Shown piece after piece: positions 7,341 to 14,455 of a DNA stretch of 38,498 nt (position 1 is its first letter; each line of letters opens with the position of its first letter). A program made the position numbers and the translations under genes. A model generated the notes under the pieces. The model saw only the letters and a program-made list of their open reading frames with translations. It was not told the DNA's origin and ran no database searches. Origin of the DNA: a virus; the IMG/VR virus record IMGVR_UViG_3300045996_000907, positions 1-38,498 of that record. One strand, 5' to 3'.

Positions 7341-8570
7341 TTAACCCTTGACCCCGACGCAGCCGGTCCCGATCTGGGCGGTGACTGCGCTGGTGGCGAC
7401 TTCCGAGCGAAACTCCACGGTCACGGTGGCGACGCCGCTGGTGCCGTTGTTCTTCACGCAGACCTGATAGCTGCCGCCGTTGTTGCCGGCCGTGGAGGCA
7501 GTGCCCAGGATCTCCAGCAGAGCGCTGGCGTTGGCCGCCACGTCGAACTTGTCGGCGTCATAGAGCTGGGTTGCCGCCGCGGCGTTGGCAATCGCCACCT
7601 GCAGCATGGCCGAGCCCACCACGTTGCCGCCGGCGCCGTTGGCCTGGGCGACCCGCACGCCGATGGCGAAGCCGGTCGTGGTCGCCGCCGCGGTGCAGAC
7701 CACCTGGCCGTTCAGGAGCAGCGACTGGCCGGGCGTGAGCGTGAAGGTGTGGCCGGTTAGCACGGCTGGCGTCACGGTGCTGTTCGCCTGGGTGGAGGTG
7801 AGGAAGGCGGAGACGAGGGAGGCGCCGCCACCGCCGCCGGCTGGCACGTCGCCCGAGCCGAGCAGGGACACCCCGCCCACCGTCTTGATGTTCGTGCCGG
7901 ACACCAGCGTGGCCTGCTTGCCGTCCAGCGCGGTCTGCAACCCCGTGGTGTCGCTGATCGCGTGGCCGTGGCCGGTGGCTGACTTCGCATCCAGCGCCGT
8001 CTGCAGGCCGGTGACGGTGGAGATCGCCTGCGCCCCGGTGTGGGTGGCGCGGTCGCGCAGGTTCGCGTCGGTGGCGTTGGCGGTTGCTCCGGTGGCCACG
8101 CCGTCCAGCTTCGACTTGTCGGCGACCGACATGAAGCCCGCCGCGCCGGTGGTGGCCGCGCTGTGCGTGTGGCCGGAGTCGGACTTGCCGGCCAGCGCTG
8201 CATCCAGCCCGGTGACGTTGGCGGTCGTGTGGGTGTGGGAGCTCGCCGCCTTGGCGTCCAGCGCAGCCTGGAGGCCGGAGGTGTCGCTGATGCTGTGACC
8301 ATGGGACGCCGCAGCTTTGCCGGCCAGCGCGGTCGTGACGCTGTCCATCGCGTCGCCCAGCTCGGTGACGCTGGCCTTGGCGTTCAGCGCAGCCTGCAGC
8401 CCTGTGACTTCGGAGATCGCATGGACATGCGGCCCACCTCCGCCGGATGCATCGAGCGCAGCCTGCAACCCGGTGACCTGCGAGATCGTGTGGGTGTGGA
8501 CGCCGGGAGCCGCCATCCCCCATTTCTGCATCACGCGGGCGACTTGGGCGGCTTCGGCTTTCGTGACCAT
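7341..8570 (-). CDS. Tail fibre with HxH / GLQxALDAK repeats
   Basis: 409 residues from the ATG at 8570, two bases after the DUF1353 stop. The first half is built of repeats of the type HTHTISQVTGLQAALDA, with HxH pairs (HTH, HVH, HGH, HTH, HTH, HGH) alternating with GLQxALDAK heptad-like helices. This is the layout of trimeric phage fibres in which HxH pairs bind metal ions, as at the tip of T4 gp37. After a Gly-rich hinge (PAGGGGGAS) comes a beta-rich C-terminal domain that probably carries receptor binding. It is the second receptor-binding candidate beside the tailspike, and unusually lies beyond the lysis genes near the integrase. Confidence 0.85.
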   Translation of the reverse strand: MVTKAEAAQVARVMQKWGMAAPGVHTHTISQVTGLQAALDASGGGGPHVHAISEVTGLQAALNAKASVTELGDAMDSVTTALAGKAAASHGHSISDTSGLQAALDAKAASSHTHTTANVTGLDAALAGKSDSGHTHSAATTGAAGFMSVADKSKLDGVATGATANATDANLRDRATHTGAQAISTVTGLQTALDAKSATGHGHAISDTTGLQTALDGKQATLVSGTNIKTVGGVSLLGSGDVPAGGGGGASLVSAFLTSTQANSTVTPAVLTGHTFTLTPGQSLLLNGQVVCTAAATTTGFAIGVRVAQANGAGGNVVGSAMLQVAIANAAAATQLYDADKFDVAANASALLEILGTASTAGNNGGSYQVCVKNNGTSGVATVTVEFRSEVATSAVTAQIGTGCVGVKG

Positions 8571-8572
8571 GG

Positions 8573-8995
8573 CTACACCGGCGCGCCGATCTGCGCCCTG
8601 ATCTCCGGCGGCTGGAGGATGTTGGTGGTGTCCTCCCAGGACGACTGCCCGAACCAGCGGACGCCTCGGTGCATGGTGTGGGCCAGGCCGGCGGGGATCA
8701 GCGGGTTGAGCAGGAGGGCTTCGAGGAATACGTCGTCGGCCTGCTCGCGGGTCAGGCTGTGCACCGTGTAGAGCCAGTCGTGCAGCGCCGCCTCCTTGTA
8801 GGACCGCTCGCCCGCCAGCCAGAACACGAACGGCGCGCGCGGCACCGAGGCGTAGTTCGTGCGGAACGTCACCGGCACCACGATGTCGCCGTACTGGTCG
8901 GACTCGAACCAGAGGGGGCGCTGCAGCTCCCACACCGCCCTGCCGCTGGCGTCGTGCCCGGCTTCTTCCACCAGCAGGAGGGTGCGCCAGGTCAC
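8573..8995 (-). CDS. DUF1353 family protein
   Basis: 140 residues from a GTG at 8995 that overlaps the lipoprotein stop (GTGA). The sequence VPVTFRTNYASVPRAPF, then KEAALHDWLYT and DDVFLEALLL, matches DUF1353: a small phage protein with conserved His/Asp (HDW) and Tyr-Ala-Ser-Val-Pro motifs. Its biochemical role is not known. Homologues often sit beside lysis or tail-fibre genes, as here, which suggests a cell-wall or virion-associated function. A peptidase-like metal site around the HDW motif has been suggested only on pattern grounds. Confidence 0.85.
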   Translation of the reverse strand: MTWRTLLLVEEAGHDASGRAVWELQRPLWFESDQYGDIVVPVTFRTNYASVPRAPFVFWLAGERSYKEAALHDWLYTVHSLTREQADDVFLEALLLNPLIPAGLAHTMHRGVRWFGQSSWEDTTNILQPPEIRAQIGAPV

Positions 8996-9117
8996 GGCAG
9001 GCGCTTGCCCGCAGGAACGTCGCTGCGGTAGGTGATTGCGGCGTCGAAGTTCACGGACAGTCCGGCGCAGCCGCTCAGCATGGCCAGCATGACAAGACAG
9101 GTCAGGTATCGGGTCAT
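8992..9117 (-). CDS. 41-aa lipoprotein, possible outer-membrane spanin
   Basis: The ATG at 9117 has GAGGTG just upstream. The product starts MTRYLTCLVMLAMLSGCAG, a lipoprotein signal with lipobox LSGC; cleavage before the Cys would leave about 25 residues. The stop overlaps the DUF1353 start (GTGA). A tiny lipoprotein in a lysis cassette suggests an Rz1-like outer-membrane spanin. It is not Pro-rich, however, and no inner-membrane Rz partner is evident, so this stays tentative. Confidence 0.65.
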   Translation of the reverse strand: MTRYLTCLVMLAMLSGCAGLSVNFDAAITYRSDVPAGKRLP

Positions 9118-9124
9118 AGTCACC

Positions 9125-9265
9125 TCACATGAAGTCGTCGCTGTAGTCGTCGTCCTCGTACACCGGAGGGATGTACGGAACCTTGATCGGCTCGTCGTCC
9201 GTGTCGGTCGGCCAGCTGCAGTCCTTGACCGTGTGGTCGGGGCAACCGCAGCGGGCGCAGGTCAT
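9125..9265 (-). CDS. 46-aa CCHC zinc-knuckle protein
   Basis: The ATG at 9265 overlaps the endolysin stop (ATGA). The N-terminal half, CARCGCPDHTVKDC, is a canonical C-x2-C-x4-H-x4-C zinc knuckle. The C-terminal half is Pro/Tyr-rich and strongly acidic (VYEDDDYSDDFM). Zinc knuckles bind single-stranded nucleic acid or proteins; which applies here is unknown. Its place inside the lysis cassette is unexpected for a nucleic-acid-binding protein. Translational coupling and the intact motif make it a credible gene. Confidence 0.7.
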   Translation of the reverse strand: MTCARCGCPDHTVKDCSWPTDTDDEPIKVPYIPPVYEDDDYSDDFM

Positions 9266-9837
9266 GCCGGCTCCAACACCCGGCTGCGCAGCCAGCCGTA
9301 CATGAAGGACTCCTGGCTTTCGTTGCCCTCCGCGATGTCGAAGTAGCGCGAGCCTTGCAGCACGTTCAGCGCGCAGACCATGACGCGGACACCCTCGTCG
9401 CCGCGGTAGCGCAGGTACTTGCGCAGGGCTTCCAAGGTCACTGTGCCGAGCTGGCCGTCCACGAACAGGTCGGCGTAGCGGCTGCCCTGCTGGTTGAAGG
9501 CGTTCAGGGCGCGCTGCAGCATCTCTGCGGCCCGGGTCGGTCCCATGTTCACGCCCGTGTCGATCAGCTCGTCCCCGATGGGGGCGCTGACCAGCCACAC
9601 CCGGTCGAAGCCGGGGCGGACGATGTAGCGCTTGCGGTAGATCTCGCGCGCCAGGCTCAGAGGCAGGTCGCGCATGTCGCCGTCGTAGCCGTTGGCCCGC
9701 GCCACCGCCTCGGTGATGCCGTACTTCGTGGGGCCGCCGCGGTCGTCAGCGTGATCCACGTAGCCGCCCGCCAGATCAGTGCGCCACCCAGGCGCTTCCT
9801 TGTCCAGAACCTTGTCGACGGCGGGCTCGAAGTCCAT
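9262..9837 (-). CDS. GH108-type endolysin (N-acetylmuramidase)
   Basis: 191 residues. The region GGYVDHADDRGGPTKYGIT (24-42) is the family signature of glycoside hydrolase 108, which cuts the glycan strand of peptidoglycan. The C-terminal half (GVNMGPTRAAEMLQRALN, then VDGQLGTVTLEAL) is a PG_binding_3-like domain. In most members the acid Glu directly precedes GGY. Here that position is Ala23, and a Glu (E14, in LDKEAPG) lies nine residues earlier, as if a short loop had been inserted. There is no signal peptide, so release would need the upstream holin, four bases away. Confidence 0.85.
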   Translation of the reverse strand: MDFEPAVDKVLDKEAPGWRTDLAGGYVDHADDRGGPTKYGITEAVARANGYDGDMRDLPLSLAREIYRKRYIVRPGFDRVWLVSAPIGDELIDTGVNMGPTRAAEMLQRALNAFNQQGSRYADLFVDGQLGTVTLEALRKYLRYRGDEGVRVMVCALNVLQGSRYFDIAEGNESQESFMYGWLRSRVLEPA

Positions 9838-9840
9838 GCC

Positions 9841-10197
9841 CTACCCCTTGACCAGGCTGGCCCACAGCGCCTTGGCGAACGACAGCCCGCCGATGCTGTA
9901 GGCCACCAGCACGAACACGCCGATCAGCGCCGCCTTCTTCAGCACCGCGCTGATGCCGCCGAGAACGAAGCGGCCGGTGCGCTCCGTGGCCTGCTCCTGC
10001 AGCACCACGAACACTTTGGCCCACATCTTCTCGTTGGTCAGCACGGCCTCGATGCCCTCGGCCACCGCGATCCGCATCTCGCCGCGCAGCATGGAGGCCA
10101 GCAGGAGCCGGGATTCCTCCGTCAGCGCCTGCTGGCTTTCGTTGATGGCTTTACTCGCACGCAAGGCTGCCGCGGCTTGATCTTCAGAGGTGGTCAT
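9841..10197 (-). CDS. Putative holin, 118 aa
   Basis: A long polar N-terminal part (residues 1-70, helical, rich in Ala, Glu and Arg) is followed by a hydrophobic segment AALIGVFVLVAYSIGGLSF near residues 88-106 and a short C-terminal tail ending SLVKG. There is one clear membrane helix, with a second weak one just before it. Its position directly upstream of the endolysin in a lysis cassette makes a holin the best call. No family signature is sharp enough to name it, and a tail-linked or antiholin role is possible. Confidence 0.65.
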   Translation of the reverse strand: MTTSEDQAAAALRASKAINESQQALTEESRLLLASMLRGEMRIAVAEGIEAVLTNEKMWAKVFVVLQEQATERTGRFVLGGISAVLKKAALIGVFVLVAYSIGGLSFAKALWASLVKG

Positions 10198-10218
10198 AGG
10201 CGCGGTCCTTTCGTCGCG

Positions 10219-12399
10219 TCAGGCAAGAACTTCGAGGGCGATCCAGCTGTTGTTGCCGGCCGTGATGTCGAGATCGCCGCCGGATGTCTGCGTGACGGAA
10301 ATCGTGAAGTAGTCGCCCGGCACCACGTCGATGGGCGCCGTCGAGACGTTCACCGCGTTGCCGCCGGACGAGGAGGCGTTCGCACGCACGAACGGAGCGC
10401 CCGGCTCGGTCGTGTTGTTCCTGCGCAGGTTCAGCGTCCGAATGCCGGTCGTGTTGGCCGCCCACTGCAGATTGGTCGTGATCCGCACCCGCTTGGCGTA
10501 GTCCGGCACCACGATGCGCGCATCGGTGACGGCGCCGTCATCGTCCAGCGTCGCCCCGGCCGCCCCCGTGCTGCCCACGGTCGTGAACGACACGAAGGTG
10601 GCCGTGTTGTGCGGGATCAGGTTGGTGGCAGTGAGGAAGATGGTCGTCGGCGTGCCGCCCGCGTACCCGCCGCGGTAGCGGATCGAGTTGGGGTCCGTCG
10701 AGTTGTTGATGTACTGCAGCGTCGACGTCGTATCCATCAGGTTGTCGAACACCGCGGTGTTGTAGACGTCCGCCCCGACGTGGATGCCGCGGGTGAAGGT
10801 GCTCTCGCGGATCTGGTTGCCGAAGACGATGTTGTCGCCGCGGCCGTCCAGGTGGATGGCGATCTTCGTCGTGGGCGTCGTGCCGGTCTTCGCCGTCATC
10901 ACGTTGCCGTTGATGACCCACTGCCGCGACGTGCCGGTCATGTAGATGCACTTGTAGATCGTCTCGTCGACGTCGTTGCGCTCGTAGAACAGGCAGCCCG
11001 AAATGATCCCCTGCGCGCGGTTGTCGGCCCAGATGCCGTAGCGGGACACGTTCAGGTGGCAGCTCTTGACATCCAAGCCGGGGTTCGTTTCAGAGGTGTC
11101 CGGCGCATCGACGTGGATGCCGTCCTGCACGCCCACGGCCACGCAATTGACCAGGCTCGGACCCTCCGAGGTGCCCGTCACCAGGAAGGCCGTCTGGAAG
11201 CGGTAGCAGTGGATGTTCATCGCACGGGAACCCGTGGAGTCCTCCCACTTGATGCCGAAGCACGTCTCGCTGGTGTTCAGCGGAATCGCGCCCGTGAGGT
11301 ACAGGTTCGACAGCTGCGCCTGCCAGCAGTTGACCAGGTGGATGCCGTTCTTGAAGCGCTTGTTGGTGGTGCTGTTGCCCTTCTTGCCGCCCACCGTCAC
11401 GGAGTCGATCGACAGGGTCAGGGAGGGGTTGCCGCCGGACACTGTGCCCGTGGTGAACTTCAGCGCGGTGCCGGCCCAGGTCGAGTTGTCCGAGTCCTTC
11501 AGGATCGAGAAGCCGTAGAAGGCGGTCGTGCCACCCAGGACATCAGTGCGGGCCGGCGCGTACAGGTCGAGGCCGACAGCCCCGCCCTCGAAGATCAGTT
11601 GGCTCAGCTCCTGCCCTTCCCCGCGCACGGAGAAGTTCGTCGTGCCCACGATGGTGATCTGCTCCGTGATGCGGTACGCCCCATCGGGGATGAACAGGCA
11701 CCGGCTGTTGTTCATCACGTAGGTGAGGGCCGCCCGCAGCGCCGCGGTGTCGTCGGTGACTCCATCGCCCACGGCGCCGAAGTCCGTCAGGGCCACCAGG
11801 TCGCGCATCTTGTTCTGCGCGGTGCGGGAGACGGCGCCGGTGCCGGCCTGGATGAAGGCCAGTGCGTCCAGCGTGGATGCGGCGCCGCCCAGGTAGGCCG
11901 CCGCGATGGCGCTTTGCACCTGCGTCATCGTGAACGACGACATCTCCGGTGCGCCCGTGGTCGGATCGAACGCGAGCAGCCGATCCAGTCGGGAAGCGAC
12001 AGCCGGCAGCTCGTCGGCATCTTCCGGATACGGCAGACGGATGGAGCCCTGCTGGCCGGCGCTGAGTGCCTGCAGCGCCATCCAGATCAGGTTGAAGTCC
12101 TTGTTGACCGTGGCGGCCGGGAACGGGCCGTTGGTGGTGTACTCGATGGAGCGAGACAGCGGCACCTGCCGCTCGATCACCACCACGGCATCGGCTGCCG
12201 GAGCATCGTCGAAGGTGACGTCGCCGCCTGCCTGGTCGCCCACGCCCGAAAGGGTGTAGTCGCTGTCCGGGATGAGCTCGTCGTCCACGGACACCACCAG
12301 GTGGCTGGCCTCCAGCACCTGGAACTCGTACGGAAAGACGGTGGTCGCCCCGTTGGCGGTGTACTCGTTGAAGGGAGTCTGGACGGTTACGGAAGGCAT
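10219..12399 (-). CDS. Tailspike with T7-fibre-like N-terminus and pectate-lyase-type beta-helix
   Basis: 726 residues from the ATG at 12399; GAGGTG precedes it, while a GTG six bases earlier has no such site. Residues 12-77 (DSDYTLSGVGDQAGGDVTF within it) form the beta-domain by which T7-like fibres attach to the tail. Residues 201-226 carry TDFGAVGDGVTDDTAAL, the start of a pectate-lyase-3 type right-handed beta-helix. The helix continues to about residue 560, with many N-G/N-N turns. The C-terminal 150 residues form a separate beta domain that probably trimerises or binds sugar. It should bind and perhaps depolymerise a host surface polysaccharide. A repeated 16-base motif lies about 100 bases upstream. 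Confidence 0.9.
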   Translation of the reverse strand: MPSVTVQTPFNEYTANGATTVFPYEFQVLEASHLVVSVDDELIPDSDYTLSGVGDQAGGDVTFDDAPAADAVVVIERQVPLSRSIEYTTNGPFPAATVNKDFNLIWMALQALSAGQQGSIRLPYPEDADELPAVASRLDRLLAFDPTTGAPEMSSFTMTQVQSAIAAAYLGGAASTLDALAFIQAGTGAVSRTAQNKMRDLVALTDFGAVGDGVTDDTAALRAALTYVMNNSRCLFIPDGAYRITEQITIVGTTNFSVRGEGQELSQLIFEGGAVGLDLYAPARTDVLGGTTAFYGFSILKDSDNSTWAGTALKFTTGTVSGGNPSLTLSIDSVTVGGKKGNSTTNKRFKNGIHLVNCWQAQLSNLYLTGAIPLNTSETCFGIKWEDSTGSRAMNIHCYRFQTAFLVTGTSEGPSLVNCVAVGVQDGIHVDAPDTSETNPGLDVKSCHLNVSRYGIWADNRAQGIISGCLFYERNDVDETIYKCIYMTGTSRQWVINGNVMTAKTGTTPTTKIAIHLDGRGDNIVFGNQIRESTFTRGIHVGADVYNTAVFDNLMDTTSTLQYINNSTDPNSIRYRGGYAGGTPTTIFLTATNLIPHNTATFVSFTTVGSTGAAGATLDDDGAVTDARIVVPDYAKRVRITTNLQWAANTTGIRTLNLRRNNTTEPGAPFVRANASSSGGNAVNVSTAPIDVVPGDYFTISVTQTSGGDLDITAGNNSWIALEVLA

Positions 12400-12438
12400 T
12401 GGCACCTCGGCAGAAGCGAGGCGCGGCCAGCCCTCGCG

Positions 12439-14085
12439 CTAGTCTTCCAGCGACACCTCGTAGACGCCGCCGGCTGAGTGCCAATGGTCTGCGCGGGAGG
12501 GGTCTACGTTCCTGACCAATTTGCCCACCTTCACGGGCTGGTCGGTCACGGCGCCGGCACCTGCGTCCAGCAGGTCGTCAGCCTGGTCCGTCACCCCAGG
12601 GTTCCACCCCTTCATCTGGTCCCACAACGGCCCCTCCAGCACGTCGACGTGCGCCCACAGCATCCCGCTGCCGATCAGGGGCTCCAGCGCTTCCAGAATC
12701 CGCTTGTTCTTGTTCGTGACGGCCTGCACCTCGGTGATGCCGCAGGCCAGGCGCCGCTGCTTGAGGGCCATGCGCAGGAAGGACGCCGCGAAGCCGCCGA
12801 TGCCGTTGGATTCCAGCACCACGCGCGGGACCTGGAATTGCTCCACGATGTCGCACAGCTGCATGACCTGGCCGCCGATGATGGTCTTGCCGTCCTTGCT
12901 GGTCTCGGCGATCTCGCCGGTCAGGCCGACCACGCGGTGCCAGTAGTGGCGGCCGATCGCGTCCTGCAGGTCCAGCACCACGGCGGACACGTCGGAGTTG
13001 AGCTTGCCGCTGGAGGGGTCCCAGCGCAGGCTGCAGCTCTCGATCTTCGCGGCGCCCAGCCACATGGACAGCACGCGGTTGGACATCTGCAGCGTGGGCT
13101 CGCAGGCGTAGGGCACCACGCGCGCCGGGTCCAGGCGGATGTCGGTCAGCGGCTTGGCCTCCAGCCCGTACTGGCTGTCCCAGGCGTTCAGCGTGGGCGT
13201 CTCGCGCCGGCGGCGCTCGACCTCCTCGCGAGTGAAGCGCTCCGGCCAGGCGCAGCCGGCGTAGATGTCCAGCAGCTGCCCGGGCGGCTTGGCGAACACC
13301 ACCGCCCGCCCCTCCACCAGGTAGTCGCGGCCCTCCTGCAGCAGCCGGGCCGGCTTGCCGATCCCGACGAACACGTAGAGGCCATCGGCCGCGGGCGTGA
13401 AGGAGAACGGGAACCGCGTCAGGCTGCTGGCCTTGTCGGCGGAGTAGCGGTCGTGGTGTTCGAACAGGGGAATCTTCAGCACGGCGGCCCCTCCGGCGAT
13501 GCGCTCCGGGTAGATGGAGTCGTGGGTGTGCGGCGTGCCGATGTAGGTTTTCTGGGCGCCCGGCACGGCGATGTGGGTCGATTCGCTGATGCGCTGGCGC
13601 AGCTTCTTGCGGGCCTCGGCGGTCTCGATGTTGCCCGGCACCTCGATGTCGTCGAAGTCGACGTCGTCCGCGCGGGCGCCGGTGGCGTTGGAGGAGACTC
13701 CCACGGCGCGCATGCTGGCGTTGCGAGCGTCGCGGGCGCCGGTCACCCAGAAGCGCTTGGCTCCCGGCTTGGTGGGCAGCATGCCGCGGCACAGCGGGTG
13801 GTTGCGCAGCACGTTGATGGTGTCCGCGGTCAGCATGCCGGCGGTCTCGTTGTCGGCCGACCAGACCAGCGACCGGCGGTTGCGGTCTCGGTACAGCTTC
13901 CACGCCTTGTAGACCGCGTAGATCGTCGACTTGGCGGCGCCGCGGAAGATCATCAGCACGCGCTCCGGCTCGGTGCAGGTCTCCAGCCAGTGGCAGATCC
14001 GCACGTGCAGGCGCGGCACGACCCACCCCTGCATCCTGGCCCACATCAGGAAGAAGGCGAGGAAGCTAACCGGCCGTGCGTCCAT
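12439..14085 (-). CDS. terL: Terminase large subunit (T7 gp19-like), with internal beta-domain insert
   Basis: 548 residues. The ATPase has a variant Walker A, FRGAAKST (47-54), and a Walker B region around DDVDFDDIE (140-148). The C-terminal nuclease half includes SAVVLDLQDAIG, VVLESNGIGG and the late acidic stretch QADDLLDAGAG. It would pack concatemeric DNA into the procapsid through the portal. Between the two domains, at residues 211-277, lies a segment (LLQEGRDYLVEGRAVVF, then PPGQLLDIY) whose pattern matches the beta-domain of this phage's tailspike and tail tube protein. The gene overlaps terS by 20 bases and follows GGAAGG. Confidence 0.9.
   Translation of the reverse strand: MDARPVSFLAFFLMWARMQGWVVPRLHVRICHWLETCTEPERVLMIFRGAAKSTIYAVYKAWKLYRDRNRRSLVWSADNETAGMLTADTINVLRNHPLCRGMLPTKPGAKRFWVTGARDARNASMRAVGVSSNATGARADDVDFDDIEVPGNIETAEARKKLRQRISESTHIAVPGAQKTYIGTPHTHDSIYPERIAGGAAVLKIPLFEHHDRYSADKASSLTRFPFSFTPAADGLYVFVGIGKPARLLQEGRDYLVEGRAVVFAKPPGQLLDIYAGCAWPERFTREEVERRRRETPTLNAWDSQYGLEAKPLTDIRLDPARVVPYACEPTLQMSNRVLSMWLGAAKIESCSLRWDPSSGKLNSDVSAVVLDLQDAIGRHYWHRVVGLTGEIAETSKDGKTIIGGQVMQLCDIVEQFQVPRVVLESNGIGGFAASFLRMALKQRRLACGITEVQAVTNKNKRILEALEPLIGSGMLWAHVDVLEGPLWDQMKGWNPGVTDQADDLLDAGAGAVTDQPVKVGKLVRNVDPSRADHWHSAGGVYEVSLED
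12502..12517 (-). promoter_or_regulatory. Repeated 16-base motif, copy 1 (upstream of tailspike)
   Basis: On the minus strand this reads GGTCAGGAACGTAGAC, identical to the copy at 26221-26236 and close to 31274-31289. It lies inside the last codons of terL, about 100 bases before the tailspike start, and is preceded by an A/T-rich AAATT. Candidate late promoter, regulator-binding site or module-boundary sequence. Confidence 0.5.
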
Positions 14086-14455
14086 GCACCTTCCGGTCGA
14101 AAACGGTCTTGCGGGCGCCGTCCTGCATGTCCTTCAGCAGCTTGGCGGCCTCCTTCTCGTAGCCCTGCACCTCGGCGTCCAGGTGGTCCTGCTCGCCGCC
14201 TTCCGCCGGCTTCTCCGGCGTGGTGCCGGCGCCGCGCAGCTGCACCTGGCCGATGGTGACGGCGACGCGCTGCATCAGCGACAGCGTGGCCACCGCGTTC
14301 TTCTTCACCCAGTAACGGTCGCCCCGGGTCTTTTGGTCCATGGCGCCGGGGTCGATCCCGTGCCCGGGCCACTTCGCCGGCTCGGCCTCGCCGATGAAGA
14401 CGTCGGCCAGCTTTTCCTCGAGCTGCTGCAGCTTTTCGAATTGGTCCTGTCGCAT
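14066..14455 (-). CDS. terS: Terminase small subunit-like protein, 129 aa
   Basis: Start (14455) and upstream stop overlap as TGATG, and the end overlaps terL by 20 bases. The first 25 residues (MRQDQFEKLQQLEEKLADVF) form a coiled coil, followed by a polar region with KTRGDRYWVKKNAVATLSLM and a second helix, AEVQGYEKEAAKLLKDM. Small, helical, charged and directly before terL, it is best read as the DNA-recognition subunit of the packaging motor, analogous to T7 gp18. The call rests on context more than on sequence identity. Confidence 0.7.
   Translation of the reverse strand: MRQDQFEKLQQLEEKLADVFIGEAEPAKWPGHGIDPGAMDQKTRGDRYWVKKNAVATLSLMQRVAVTIGQVQLRGAGTTPEKPAEGGEQDHLDAEVQGYEKEAAKLLKDMQDGARKTVFDRKVHGRTAG

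Noticed and set aside
9125-9265. Retroviral Gag-like reading of the zinc knuckle and PPVY sequence
   Set aside because: The CCHC motif is real, but PPxY works through WW domains that bacteria do not use; chance resemblance in a short Pro/Tyr-rich tail.
7341-12399. Diversity-generating retroelement variable and template repeats in the fibre or tailspike
   Set aside because: BPP-1-like gene content made this worth checking, but no reverse transcriptase gene is present and no matching variable/template repeat pair was seen.
9355-12477. Very long plus-strand open frame opposite tailspike and lysis genes
   Set aside because: Its translation is Arg/Val/Ala-rich low-complexity, as expected for the opposite frame of GC-rich genes; the minus strand holds clear homologous proteins throughout.
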